A stretch of 64,000 nt of DNA from JALYUM01 sp036688685 (lineage in GTDB: Bacteria > Pseudomonadota > Gammaproteobacteria > Burkholderiales > Burkholderiaceae_D), in assembly GCF_036688685.1 (NCBI RefSeq), contig NZ_JAQQPS010000008.1, positions 168,248-232,247 on the forward strand. Direction: 5' to 3'. Positions 35,595 through 44,945 of this stretch are shown in pieces (position 1 is the stretch's first letter; each line of letters begins with the position of its first letter). A program made the position numbers and the translations under genes. The notes below the pieces were generated by a model, which worked only from the letters and a program-made list of their open reading frames with translations, was not told where the DNA came from and did not search any database.

Positions 35595-36359
35595 ATGCGT
35601 CCAACAGTCATCGTTCCAGCCTGCACCCGCGACTTCGGCGAGCACCCTTATCATGCAGCGCAATATAAATATGTCGACGCGGTCGTCATCGGCGCCGACT
35701 GCGCACCGATGATCCTGCCCTCGCTGGGCGCAGCGCTCGACCTGGAGACGGTACTCGGCACCATCGACGGCATCATGCTGACCGGTTCGGCGTCGAATGT
35801 GCACCCGAGCTACTACTCGCAAGAGGTGCTCGACCCGTCCCTGCCGCAAGATCCGGCGCGCGACCTGACCACCTTGCCGCTGATCCGGGCCGCCGTGGCA
35901 CGCGGGATTCCGATCCTGGCGATTTGCCGCGGGTTCCAGGAAATGAATGTGGCGCTGGGTGGCAGCCTGCTGCAGGCCGTGCAGTCAGTGGCCGGCAAGA
36001 TGGACCACCGCGAGAACGCCGCCCTGTCGATGGACGACCAGTACGGCGACGCCCACGCGGTCAACATCCTGCCCGGCGGGGTGCTGGAGCAGGTGCTGGC
36101 GCTGACCAGCATTCGCGTCAATTCGCTGCACGGGCAGGGCATCGATGCGCTGGCGCCCGGCCTGCGCATGGAAGCGACCGCCGATGACGGTCTGGTCGAA
36201 GCGTTTTCGGTGGCCGATGCCCCCGGCTTTACGCTGGCGCTGCAATGGCATCCCGAATGGCGCATTGCCGAGAACCCGCATTCGATGAAGATGTTCGGCG
36301 CCTTCGGCGACGCTTGCCGCGCCCATCACGCACAACGCATGGCCCTGGCTAACCTATAA
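35595..36359 (+). CDS. puuD: Gamma-glutamyl-GABA hydrolase
   Basis: PuuD releases GABA from gamma-glutamyl-GABA in putrescine catabolism. The 254-residue class I glutamine-amidotransferase-like protein has the nucleophile C111 in ICRGFQEMN and the H219/E221 pair in WHPEW. The frame is open from 35496; ATG 35595 with an AAGAGG ribosome site gives the family start MRPTVIVPA. It is followed after 16 bp by puuA and starts a three-gene plus-strand operon. Confidence 0.92.
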   Translation: MRPTVIVPACTRDFGEHPYHAAQYKYVDAVVIGADCAPMILPSLGAALDLETVLGTIDGIMLTGSASNVHPSYYSQEVLDPSLPQDPARDLTTLPLIRAAVARGIPILAICRGFQEMNVALGGSLLQAVQSVAGKMDHRENAALSMDDQYGDAHAVNILPGGVLEQVLALTSIRVNSLHGQGIDALAPGLRMEATADDGLVEAFSVADAPGFTLALQWHPEWRIAENPHSMKMFGAFGDACRAHHAQRMALANL

Positions 36360-36375
36360 CAAGAGAGTAACGATT

Positions 36376-37746
36376 ATGGCAATCCGCGAAAATTTTACCT
36401 ACACCGACATGGACGAATGGCTCAATGCCAAGCGCGTGACGGAAATCGAATGCCTGGTCCCCGATTTGACCGGCGTGGCGCGTGGCAAAATCCTGCCGCG
36501 CGGTAAATTTACCCAGGAACGCGGCATGCGTATCCCGGAGGCCGTGCTCGGCATGACCGTGACCGGCAACTATCCGACCCACGACGACGCCTACGACCGC
36601 GCCATCTCCAGCATCGACCGCGACATGATCCTGAAAGCCGACCCGACCACCATCACGATGGTGCCGTGGGCGGTCGACCCCACCGCGCAGGTGATTCACG
36701 ACTGCTACTTTGCCGACGGCAAAATGGTCGACTTCGCCCCGCGCACGGTGCTGCGGCGCGTATTGAAACTGTATGCAGATAAAGGCTGGAAGCCGGTGGT
36801 GGCGCCCGAACTCGAGTTTTACCTGACCGCCAAGAACATCGACCCGGATTTACCATTGCGCCCGCCGATCGGCCGCAGTGGCCGCGCCGAAACCAGCCGC
36901 CAGGTCTACAGCATCGACGCCGTCAATGAATTCGATCCATTGTTCGAAGACATTTACGATTACTGCGAGCTGATGAACCTGGACGTCGACACGCTGATTC
37001 ACGAAATCGGCGCCGGCCAGATGGAAATCAATTTCCAGCACGGCGACCCGCTCGGCCTGGCCGACAAGGTGTTCTTCTTCAAGCGCACGCTGCGCGAAGC
37101 GGCGCTCAAGCACGATATGTACGCCACCTTCATGGCGAAGCCAATGGCCGGCGAGCCGGGGTCAGCCATGCACGTGCACCAGAGCGTGGTCGACGCCACC
37201 ACCGGCCTGAACATTTTCAGCAAAGATGACGGCTCGCCGGCCCCGATCTTCAATCACTACATCGGCGGCCTGCAGAAATACATGCCGTCGGCCATGGCCA
37301 TCATTGCGCCGTATGTGAACTCGTACCGCCGCATCGTGCGTCATACCGCCGCGCCGATCAACCTGCAATGGGGTGTCGACAACCGCACGGTGGGCTTTCG
37401 GGTGCCGGTATCCGGTTCGCAGGACCGTCGCGTGGAGAACCGCATCATCGGCGCCGACGCCAATCCCTACCTGGCCCTGGCGGTGACGCTGGCCTGCGGC
37501 TACCTCGGCATGACCGAGGCGCTCGAGCCGACGCCCATTTCGGCCGGCAGCGCCTACGAGCATCCGTTCGAACTGCCGCAGGGCTTGCCCGAAGCGCTGC
37601 ACCTGTTGCGCAACGAGGACAAGCTGCGCACGGTGCTGGGCGAACGATTTATCGATGTGTATGCTGCAATCAAGGACCTGGAGCACCAGGAATTCATGAC
37701 CGTCATCAGTCCCTGGGAGCGTGAGCACTTGCTGCTGCACGTTTAA
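36376..37746 (+). CDS. puuA: Gamma-glutamylputrescine synthetase (glutamine-synthetase family)
   Basis: The enzyme ligates glutamate to putrescine with ATP. The 456-residue protein has glutamine-synthetase domain landmarks: EIGAGQMEINFQHGDPL, SAMHVHQSV, and the adenylate/substrate segment APINLQWGVDNRTVGFRVP. The DLTGVARGKILPRGKF head is typical of the PuuA-like branch rather than GlnA. It lies between puuD and an aminotransferase gene, which supports the polyamine role. Other gamma-glutamyl-amine ligases of the same fold are possible. Confidence 0.9.
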   Translation: MAIRENFTYTDMDEWLNAKRVTEIECLVPDLTGVARGKILPRGKFTQERGMRIPEAVLGMTVTGNYPTHDDAYDRAISSIDRDMILKADPTTITMVPWAVDPTAQVIHDCYFADGKMVDFAPRTVLRRVLKLYADKGWKPVVAPELEFYLTAKNIDPDLPLRPPIGRSGRAETSRQVYSIDAVNEFDPLFEDIYDYCELMNLDVDTLIHEIGAGQMEINFQHGDPLGLADKVFFFKRTLREAALKHDMYATFMAKPMAGEPGSAMHVHQSVVDATTGLNIFSKDDGSPAPIFNHYIGGLQKYMPSAMAIIAPYVNSYRRIVRHTAAPINLQWGVDNRTVGFRVPVSGSQDRRVENRIIGADANPYLALAVTLACGYLGMTEALEPTPISAGSAYEHPFELPQGLPEALHLLRNEDKLRTVLGERFIDVYAAIKDLEHQEFMTVISPWEREHLLLHV

Positions 37747-37767
37747 CCTTCCTACAGGAGTTTTATC

Positions 37768-39216
37768 ATGGCACCGCCTTCCTCCAGTGCAGCGCTTGCT
37801 GTGCCAGAAATGATTTCTACCGGCGTCCACGCCAGCTTCGACACCGCGGCCCTGCAAGCTGCCGACGCCGCGCACTTCCTCCACCCGTTCAGTGACCACA
37901 CCGGTTTTCTGGAGAAGGGCGCGCGCGTCATCGTGCGCGGCGACGGCATTTATATCTGGGATTCCGAAAATAAACAGATCCTCGACGGCATGTCGGGCCT
38001 GTGGTGCGTGAACGTGGGTTATGGCCGCACCAGCATCACCCAGGCGGTGGCAAAGCAGATGGACACGCTGCCGTTCTACAACAGCTTTTTCCACACCAGC
38101 AATGTGCCGGCGATCGAACTGGCGGCAACCCTGACGGCACTGGCGCCGCCCGGCTTCAACAAGGTGTTTTATACCGGTTCCGGCTCGGAAGCGAACGACA
38201 CCATCGTGCGCATGGTGCGGCGTTACTGGCATTTGCAGGACCAGCCCGCGCGCCAGACCATCATCAGCCGCGTCAACGCGTATCACGGCAGCACGATTGC
38301 CGGGGCGTCGCTGGGCGGCATGGCTGGCATGCATGCGCAGATGGGCACCGTATTGGGCGGCATCGTCCACATCGGCCAGCCCGATTATGTGCACGCAGGG
38401 CAGGGCATGACGCAGGACCAGTTCGGCGTCCATGCGGCCGGCTGGCTGGAAGACAAGATCCGCGAACTGGGGCCGGAGAATGTCGCCGCCTTCATCGGAG
38501 AACCGGTGCAGGGCGCCGGTGGCGTGATTATTCCGCCAGCCACCTATTGGCCGGAAATCCAGCGTATTTGCGACAAGTACGGCATCTTGCTGATCGCCGA
38601 CGAAGTCATCTGCGGCTTTGGCCGCCTGGGGGCGTGGTTTGGTTCGACCGTACTGGGCATCCGGCCGGATTTGATTGCCTTTGCCAAAGGCGTGACGTCA
38701 GGTTATGTGCCGCTCGGCGGCGTGCTGGTGGGCGACCGCGTGGCCGATGTGCTGATTCAACAAGGCGGCGAATTCAACCATGGGTTCACGTATTCCGGCC
38801 ATCCGGTGGCGTGCGCGGCGGCGCTGGAAAACATCCGGATCCTGGTGGATGAACAGCTGATCGAACGGGTGGCCGGCGCAACCGGGCCCTATCTGAAAGG
38901 CGCGTTTGCGGCGCTGGCGACGCATCCTTTGGTCGGGTATGCCGACAGCCTGGGCATGGTGGCCGGCCTGAACCTGGTGCGCGTGAAGGGCGCCACGGTG
39001 CATGACAATGTCCCGTTCGATGCCAAGCTGGGCGTGGGCATGATTTGCCGCGGTCACATGTTCGATTGCGGCGTCGTGATGCGCGCGGTTGGCGAGCGGA
39101 TGATTGTTGCGCCGCCGCTGGTGATGACCTGTGCGCAGATCGACGAGATGGCGGGGCGGATTCGGAATGCGCTGGATTTGACCTTGGCCGAGGTGAAAGC
39201 ACGGGGCATGTTGTAG
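37768..39216 (+). CDS. spuC: Class III aminotransferase, putrescine/GABA:pyruvate type
   Basis: A 482-residue PLP-dependent omega-aminotransferase. The PLP lysine is in DLIAFAKGVTSGYVPLGG, phosphate-binding residues are in YTGSGSEANDT, and IADEVICGFGRLG supplies the ring aspartate. SpuC-like enzymes transaminate putrescine or GABA with pyruvate. With PuuA, PuuD and GabD next to it, it probably supplies succinate semialdehyde. The substrate is not certain; beta-alanine or other omega-amines remain possible. A palindromic repeat follows the stop. Confidence 0.85.
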   Translation: MAPPSSSAALAVPEMISTGVHASFDTAALQAADAAHFLHPFSDHTGFLEKGARVIVRGDGIYIWDSENKQILDGMSGLWCVNVGYGRTSITQAVAKQMDTLPFYNSFFHTSNVPAIELAATLTALAPPGFNKVFYTGSGSEANDTIVRMVRRYWHLQDQPARQTIISRVNAYHGSTIAGASLGGMAGMHAQMGTVLGGIVHIGQPDYVHAGQGMTQDQFGVHAAGWLEDKIRELGPENVAAFIGEPVQGAGGVIIPPATYWPEIQRICDKYGILLIADEVICGFGRLGAWFGSTVLGIRPDLIAFAKGVTSGYVPLGGVLVGDRVADVLIQQGGEFNHGFTYSGHPVACAAALENIRILVDEQLIERVAGATGPYLKGAFAALATHPLVGYADSLGMVAGLNLVRVKGATVHDNVPFDAKLGVGMICRGHMFDCGVVMRAVGERMIVAPPLVMTCAQIDEMAGRIRNALDLTLAEVKARGML

Positions 39217-39226
39217 CGAGCTCAGC

Positions 39227-39307
39227 ATGGGCCCCGGCGTGCGCCGGGGTGACGGTCTTATGTGTGTTGGCTTTAAAACCGTCATCCCGACGCAAGTCGG
39301 GACCCAT
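39227..39307. repeat. Dispersed palindromic repeat, copy 2 (inverted pair)
   Basis: Units at 39227-39255 and 39279-39307 form inverted copies of the GTCATCCCGAC...GTCGGGACCCAT pattern, each internally palindromic, flanking a 23-bp spacer between convergent genes. Confidence 0.88.
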
Positions 39308-39318
39308 AACCAGTCAAT

Positions 39319-40782
39319 TCAAGACGCGCTGCCAACAATCACCGACCCCTTGTCATGCCGATTTTTGAGCACCTGCGGCGCCAGCGACCCCACGACCATC
39401 CCGATAAACGCCGCCACCAGTCCCGCCAGCTGCCCCGGAAACACCGTCCCAAACGTGCTGATCTGCGGGAAATAAACAATCCACACCCCCACGCCCAGCG
39501 CCACCGACAGGATCGCCCCCTGGGTGGTGGCGCGCTTCCAGTACAAGCCGGTCACCAGCGGCACGAAGGCGCCCACCAGCGTGACCTGATACGCCGACGA
39601 TACCAGCTCATAAATCGAGGTCCCCTTCATCGCAATCGCATACGCCAGCACCAGCAACGCAAACACCACGATCGTGCAGCGCATGGCAAACAGCGACTGC
39701 CTGTCGTTCATGTCGGGCCGCAGGTTTTTCAGGATGTTTTCCACAAAGCTGGTCGACGGCGCCAGCAAGGTGGCCGAGGACGTGCTTTTGATAGCGGAAA
39801 GCAGCGCGCCGAAGAACAGGATCTGCATCGTCAGTGGCATTTTGGTCATGATGAAGGTCGGCAGCAGGCGCTGGTAATCGTCCTTGGCCAGTGCCATTGC
39901 GCTGTCGCCCATGACGATCACGGCGCAGGCCACGATGAACATCGGCACGAAGGCAAACAGGATATAGCTGACCCCGCCGATCACGGCGCCCGCGCGCGCG
40001 GTCGGCGCGTTTTTGGCTGACATCACGCGCTGGTAGACGTCCTGCTGCGGAATGCTGCCAAACATCATCGTCACGCCGGCGCCGATGAACATGGCGATAT
40101 CGGTAAAATTGGCCGGCGGCAGGATTTTCCACAAATCGGCCTTGCTCGCCATGGCCAGCACGGGTCCGGCGCCGCCGGCCAGGTCGGCGGCAAAAAACGC
40201 GATGATCGACAGGCCGATGACCAGCACGATCATCTGGATAAAATCGGTGATCGCCACGGCGAGAAAACCGCCCACCACCACGTAGATCAGCACGGCCATC
40301 GTGCCGACGATCATGCCCATCGTTTCCGACATGGCGCCGCCCGTCAACACGGAAAACACCAGGCCCAGCGCGGTGATCTGCGCCGCCACCCAGCCCAGGT
40401 AACTGAGAATGATCGCCACTGAGCAGAAAACTTCAATGCCCTTGCCGTAACGCTCGCGGTAATAGTCGCCGATGGTCAGCAGGTTTAACTTGTACAGCTT
40501 GGTCGCGAAGAACATGCCCACCAAGATGAGGCACATGCCGGCGCCGAACGGGTCTTCAACCAGCGCGCCCAGGCCGCCCTGGATGAACTTGGCCGGGATG
40601 CCCATCACCGTCTCGGCGCCGAACCAGGTGGCAAACGTCGTCGTGATCACCATGATCAACGGCAGGCTGCGACCGGCAATGGCGAAATCGCTGGTGTTCT
40701 TGATGCGGGTGCCGGCCCATAGACCCAGTCCGAGCGTGCCCAGCAGGTACAACACGACGAAAGTAATCAGGGTGGCATTCAT
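39319..40782 (-). CDS. Sodium:solute symporter family transporter
   Basis: A 487-residue inner-membrane symporter of the SSS family, with about 13 hydrophobic helices and the family's AIAGRSLPLIMVITTTFATWFGAET start. LSAIKSTSSATLLAPSTSFVENI marks the conserved region of TM8. The substrate is unknown; its location behind the putrescine/GABA genes, although on the other strand, suggests a related nitrogen compound. No ribosome-site conflict was seen at the start. Confidence 0.88.
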   Translation of the reverse strand: MNATLITFVVLYLLGTLGLGLWAGTRIKNTSDFAIAGRSLPLIMVITTTFATWFGAETVMGIPAKFIQGGLGALVEDPFGAGMCLILVGMFFATKLYKLNLLTIGDYYRERYGKGIEVFCSVAIILSYLGWVAAQITALGLVFSVLTGGAMSETMGMIVGTMAVLIYVVVGGFLAVAITDFIQMIVLVIGLSIIAFFAADLAGGAGPVLAMASKADLWKILPPANFTDIAMFIGAGVTMMFGSIPQQDVYQRVMSAKNAPTARAGAVIGGVSYILFAFVPMFIVACAVIVMGDSAMALAKDDYQRLLPTFIMTKMPLTMQILFFGALLSAIKSTSSATLLAPSTSFVENILKNLRPDMNDRQSLFAMRCTIVVFALLVLAYAIAMKGTSIYELVSSAYQVTLVGAFVPLVTGLYWKRATTQGAILSVALGVGVWIVYFPQISTFGTVFPGQLAGLVAAFIGMVVGSLAPQVLKNRHDKGSVIVGSAS

Positions 40783-40905
40783 CGGGGGCAGGCTCCAGGT
40801 TGATACAAGGAAATCGGGCGATTATAGCGGGAGAAACTGCTGCTCGGAGTGATTTTGCCAACATTGCCGCACAGGTGATGCGGGCGCGCCACGCACGCGA
40901 ATGCA

Positions 40906-41421
40906 TCAAAAATAGGCGCGCAGCACGACATAGCCGCCGTGCTCGGGTTTCGATTCGACCAGGGCGTAGCCGCCGACCGGCCAGCTGATGTGTGCAGGCG
41001 CCAGCGGCGCAATGGCGCCGCTGGCGTGGCGGCCCATGGTGACGTGGGGGCGAAATGGTCGATCCTCGAGCGTGACGCCGAGGCCGGCGAGTGCCTGGCC
41101 GAGGTCATCGTGCAGATCCATCAGCGCGCCCGGCATCGCCAGCGGTTCCAGCACGGCGGAACCGTGGCGCCAGACTTCAGCGTGGCCGAAGTCCAGTCCA
41201 AACGGTGTGAACGGCAGCGCCAGCGCCTGCGCCAGTTGCGGAATCAGCGCACGCGGCTGGCTGCCGAGAAAGTGCAGCGTCAGGTGCAGCTTGTCGCTGT
41301 GCATGGCAGCGGCGGAACGCGGCCACTGCCACTGGTTACGGTACGCCCGCAGCGCAGCGCGCACCGTGTCATCGGGCCAGAGCGTCACGAACAGCCGGGC
41401 GGTGTCGGGTTCGCTCTGCAT
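40906..41421 (-). CDS. thpR: RNA 2',3'-cyclic phosphodiesterase
   Basis: A 171-residue 2H-phosphoesterase (LigT/ThpR type) that opens 2',3'-cyclic phosphates on RNA. Both HxTx motifs are present: H46-L-T-L and H126-V-T-M. Length is normal for the family. It starts 6 bp downstream of panB and so is probably the last gene of the panB-folK-pcnB run. Confidence 0.9.
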   Translation of the reverse strand: MQSEPDTARLFVTLWPDDTVRAALRAYRNQWQWPRSAAAMHSDKLHLTLHFLGSQPRALIPQLAQALALPFTPFGLDFGHAEVWRHGSAVLEPLAMPGALMDLHDDLGQALAGLGVTLEDRPFRPHVTMGRHASGAIAPLAPAHISWPVGGYALVESKPEHGGYVVLRAYF

Positions 41422-41427
41422 GATCGG

Positions 41428-42294
41428 TCAGAAGCAGTGTTCGAGCGCCGGGAAGCTGCCGTCTTTCACCGCGCCGACGTAGGCGGAAATCGCCGCGTCG
41501 ATGCTGGTTTGCCCGTCCATGAAATTCTTCACGAATCGCGCCTTGCGTCCCGGGAATACACCCAGCAGATCGTGCATGACCAACACCTGACCGGTGCAGT
41601 CGGGACCGGCCCCGATGCCGATGGTTGGCACGGATAACAGGTCCGTCACTTCTTTGCCCAGCTTGGCGGGAATGGCTTCCATCAGCACGAGCGCCGCACC
41701 GGCCGCCTGCAGCGCCAGGGCGTCCTGTTTCAGCTGCTCGGCGCTTTCGATGGTTTTGCCCTGCACTTTGTAGCCGCCCAACTGGTGGACGAACTGGGGC
41801 GTCAGGCCGATGTGGGCGCACACCGGCACCGCGCGCTCGGCCAGGAAGCGGATGGTTTCGGCCAGCCAGGCGCCGCCTTCGATTTTCACCATGTGGGCGC
41901 CGGCCTGCATCAGCTGCACGGCGTTGTTCAGCGCCGCTTCCGGCGTGCCGTAGCTGCCGAACGGCATATCGGCCAGCACCAGCGCATTCTTGTTGCCGCG
42001 CGCGACGGACGCGGTGTGGTACGCCACTTCGGCGACCGTCACCGGCAAGGTCGAGGTATGCCCGGCGCAGACCATGCCGAGCGAATCACCGATCAGCAGG
42101 ATTTCCACGCCGCAGCGGTCCATCAGCGACGCGAAGCTGGCGTCGTAGCAGGTCAGCATGGTGATTTTCTGCCCGCTGGCGCGCAGCGCTTGCAGCGTGC
42201 CGATCGTGACCGCTTTCGGCTGGGCCGTCTGCACGGGTGCTACTTTCGTTGGCTCGGTGCTGGCCATGTCCTTGCCACCCAGGTATCCGCTCAT
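41428..42294 (-). CDS. panB: 3-methyl-2-oxobutanoate hydroxymethyltransferase
   Basis: PanB transfers a hydroxymethyl group to alpha-ketoisovalerate, the first step of pantothenate synthesis. The 288-residue protein has TCYDASFASLMDRCGVEILLIGDSLGMV (metal-binding Asp), IEGGAWLAETI and VCAHIGLTPQFVHQLGGYKVQGK. An AAGGA site precedes ATG 42294. A second ATG (42267) would trim a poorly conserved head. PanC is not in the window. Confidence 0.95.
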   Translation of the reverse strand: MSGYLGGKDMASTEPTKVAPVQTAQPKAVTIGTLQALRASGQKITMLTCYDASFASLMDRCGVEILLIGDSLGMVCAGHTSTLPVTVAEVAYHTASVARGNKNALVLADMPFGSYGTPEAALNNAVQLMQAGAHMVKIEGGAWLAETIRFLAERAVPVCAHIGLTPQFVHQLGGYKVQGKTIESAEQLKQDALALQAAGAALVLMEAIPAKLGKEVTDLLSVPTIGIGAGPDCTGQVLVMHDLLGVFPGRKARFVKNFMDGQTSIDAAISAYVGAVKDGSFPALEHCF

Positions 42295-42362
42295 CTTTAT
42301 CCTTTTATTTCAAATGTTTGCGACGGCGGTAGTGTAATGCGCCCGGTGAAATCGCGCTCACA

Positions 42363-42390
42363 ATGGGTCCCGACTTGCGTCGGGATGACG
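42363..42390. repeat. Dispersed palindromic repeat, copy 3 (single unit)
   Basis: One 28-bp unit (ATGGGTCCCGACTTG...GATGACG) identical in plan to the units at 39279-39307, in the folK-panB gap. Confidence 0.88.
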
Positions 42391-42392
42391 TT

Positions 42393-42866
42393 TTAGTCGA
42401 GCCGCTCGATGACCTGTTGCCCCACGCTGGAGAAAAACGCCGCCGCCCGCCCATGCCCCGGCACCGCAATGGCCGGCGCAATATCGAGCAGCGGGCGTAG
42501 CACGAATGCGCGTTCCAGCATGCGCGGATGCGGCACGGTCAAGGTAGCGGTCGCGATGACCTGCTCCCCATACAGCAGCAAATCGAGGTCCAGCGTGCGC
42601 GGCGCATTCCGGTACGGCCGCTCGCGGCCGTGTTCAGCTTCGATGGTGTGCAGGGCTGCCAGCAGGTCGGATGCAGTCAAACGCGTGTCGATCGAGACGA
42701 CGGCATTGACGTAATCGTCGCCCGACGAATCGATGGGCGCGCTGCGGTAATACGGCGACGTGCGCAGCAGCCGGCTATCGGGCAACAGCCCCAGGCGCGC
42801 CACGGCATCGTCGACATTGGCGCGCGCGTCGCCCAGGTTGGCGCCGATGCCGACGTAGGCAATCAT
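42393..42866 (-). CDS. folK: Hydroxymethyl-dihydropterin pyrophosphokinase
   Basis: FolK pyrophosphorylates hydroxymethyl-dihydropterin in folate synthesis. The 157-residue protein begins AYVGIGANLGDARANVDDAV and has RTLDLDLLLYGEQ and VPHPRMLERAFVLRPL, the family's signatures. Its ATG overlaps the pcnB stop by four bases (ATGA). Confidence 0.95.
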   Translation of the reverse strand: MIAYVGIGANLGDARANVDDAVARLGLLPDSRLLRTSPYYRSAPIDSSGDDYVNAVVSIDTRLTASDLLAALHTIEAEHGRERPYRNAPRTLDLDLLLYGEQVIATATLTVPHPRMLERAFVLRPLLDIAPAIAVPGHGRAAAFFSSVGQQVIERLD

Positions 42867-44278
42867 TCGTCGGACAGTTTCGCACCCGAGCGGAATTCGG
42901 CGCTGGCGCCGGACGGGCCCTGGTCGACTTCCGGGATGTCGGCCCGGTTGCGCGGCGCACGCCGCGGCGGACGCTTGGCCTTGGCCGGCGCCGCCGGGGC
43001 AGTGATGGGCGTCGTGATCAGGCGCTCACGGTCATTCGCTTCGCCTTCGTAAAACGCGGTCCACCACTCGCCCACGCCAGCCTCGAGCTCGCCCGACGCG
43101 CAGCGCAGCAGCATGAAGTCATACCCGGCGCGGAAGCGTGGATGTTCCAGCAATTTGTACGGCGCCTTGCCGGTGCGGCGCTCGAAGCGCGGCTGCATGG
43201 CCCAGATGTCGCGCATGTCGGAGCCGATGCGGCGTTGCAGCGCCAGCTTTTCGGTCTGGTCTTCCAGCACGTCGTCGGCCGCCAGGTGCAGTGCAGGAAT
43301 CGACGATTCGCCGCCGGCCTTGTACTGGTCCCATTTTTGCAGCGTCTCGTGCCACAGGAGCGAGGCGAACAAAAAGCCGGGCGAGACGGTTTTGCCGGCG
43401 TTGATGCGCGCATCGGTCGATGCCAGCGCCAGCGTGACGAACTTCATGCCGATCGGCTGTTCCAGCACCACGTCGAGCAGCGGCAGCAGGCCGTGATGCA
43501 GGCCCGAATTGCGCAGCTCCTTCAAACACGCCAGCGCATGCCCGCTCATCAAGAGCTTGAGCATCTCGTCGAACACGCGCGCGGCCGGCACGTTGTGGAT
43601 CAGCTCGGCCATGGTGGCGATCGGCGCGCGGGTGTCCGGCTCGATCTGGAATTGCAGCTTGGCCGCGAAACGCACCACGCGCAGCATGCGCACCGGGTCT
43701 TCGCGGTAGCGCTCTTCGGGCACGCCGATGATGCGCAGGATCTTGTCGCGGATGTCGGCAATGCCGCCGTGGTAATCGAGCACCGACTGCGTGGCCGGGT
43801 CGTAATACATGGCGTTGATGGTGAAATCGCGCCGCATGGCGTCTTCATGCTGCGGTCCAAAACTGTTGTCGCGCAGGACGCGGCCGTGTTCATCCTTCGG
43901 CGCGTTGGTGGCGCCGGCGCCGCGGAAGGTGGTCACTTCCAGCAGTTCCTGGCCGAACATCACGTGCACGATCTGGAACCGGCGGCCGATGATGAATGCG
44001 CGCCGGAACAGGCGTTTTACTTGTTCCGGCGTGGCATCGGTGGCGATGTCGAAGTCTTTCGGTTTCACGCCCAGCAGCAGGTCGCGCACGGCGCCGCCAA
44101 CGACGAACGCTTTAAAACCGGCGTCCTGCAAGGTCTGGGTCAGGCGCACGGCGTTTTGCGACAGCAGGCGCGGGTCAATCCCGTGTTCTTGCGGCCCCAG
44201 CACATCCGGCTCGGTCGGATCGCGGGCCGGCTCGTCTTCTTTGACGCCAAGGATCTTGCGGATGAATTTTTTAATCAT
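42863..44278 (-). CDS. pcnB: Poly(A) polymerase I
   Basis: PcnB adds poly(A) tails to RNA, promoting decay. The 471-residue protein has the nucleotidyltransferase head GGAVRDLLLGVKPKDFDIATDA, and the RRDFTINAMYYDP segment of the class II CCA/PAP fold. A basic, disordered C-terminal tail follows (AKAKRPPRRAPRNRAD). It has PcnB-type length and tail, not that of the CCA enzyme. It overlaps the upstream HAD gene by 8 bp and folK by 4 bp. Confidence 0.93.
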   Translation of the reverse strand: MIKKFIRKILGVKEDEPARDPTEPDVLGPQEHGIDPRLLSQNAVRLTQTLQDAGFKAFVVGGAVRDLLLGVKPKDFDIATDATPEQVKRLFRRAFIIGRRFQIVHVMFGQELLEVTTFRGAGATNAPKDEHGRVLRDNSFGPQHEDAMRRDFTINAMYYDPATQSVLDYHGGIADIRDKILRIIGVPEERYREDPVRMLRVVRFAAKLQFQIEPDTRAPIATMAELIHNVPAARVFDEMLKLLMSGHALACLKELRNSGLHHGLLPLLDVVLEQPIGMKFVTLALASTDARINAGKTVSPGFLFASLLWHETLQKWDQYKAGGESSIPALHLAADDVLEDQTEKLALQRRIGSDMRDIWAMQPRFERRTGKAPYKLLEHPRFRAGYDFMLLRCASGELEAGVGEWWTAFYEGEANDRERLITTPITAPAAPAKAKRPPRRAPRNRADIPEVDQGPSGASAEFRSGAKLSDE

Positions 44279-44945
44279 TGAATAAGTGAAGTAAAGGCCA
44301 GCCGTGGGATTGTGCGTGCGAGGTCAACACGGCGTTCGGATTGGTTGCAATCGGGTGCGACACGACGGCCAGCAGCGGGATGTCGTTGTGCGAGTCGCTG
44401 TAGAAATGGCTGGTGCCGAACGAGACGAAGGGCTGGTTCAGCTTTTCCAGCCAGGCGTGCATGTGCACCACCTTGCCCGCGCCCGACGTTGGCACGCCCA
44501 GCAGCTTGCCGGTGGGGCGGCCGCTGGCGTCTTCTTCCGGCACGGCGGCGATCAGGTGCTCGACCTTGAACGCGCGCGCAATCGGCGCGGTGACGAAACG
44601 GTTGGTGGCGGTGATGATCGCCACCAGGTCGCCGGCGTCCTGGTGGCGCTGCACCAGCGCCAGCGCCTCGGGACGGATGGCAGGCAGGATCACTTCTGCC
44701 ATGAACTGCGCGTGCATCGCATCGAGTTCCGGGCGTGTGTACTGGGCCAGCGTGCCCAGCGCGAATTCGAGGTATTCGACCGGGTCGAGCGTGCCGGCCT
44801 GGTACTGGGCAAAGAAATCGTCGTTGCGGCGCTTGAATGCGGCGGCGTCGATATAGCCGTGGCGCACCAGGAATTCACCCCATTCGTGGTCGGAGTCGAG
44901 CGGCAGCAGCGTGTGGTCGAGGTCGAACAGAGCAAGCCGCGTCAT
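44271..44945 (-). CDS. HAD-IB family hydrolase (SerB-like phosphatase)
   Basis: A 224-residue HAD phosphatase. The DxD nucleophile motif is D8/D10 in LFDLDHTLL, followed by ITATNRF and the YSDSHNDIPLL metal motif. The sequence resembles phosphoserine phosphatase-like HAD-IB enzymes. The substrate is unknown. It lies between hda and pcnB with overlaps on both sides (4 and 8 bp), as in many Burkholderiales. Confidence 0.88.
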   Translation of the reverse strand: MTRLALFDLDHTLLPLDSDHEWGEFLVRHGYIDAAAFKRRNDDFFAQYQAGTLDPVEYLEFALGTLAQYTRPELDAMHAQFMAEVILPAIRPEALALVQRHQDAGDLVAIITATNRFVTAPIARAFKVEHLIAAVPEEDASGRPTGKLLGVPTSGAGKVVHMHAWLEKLNQPFVSFGTSHFYSDSHNDIPLLAVVSHPIATNPNAVLTSHAQSHGWPLLHLFND

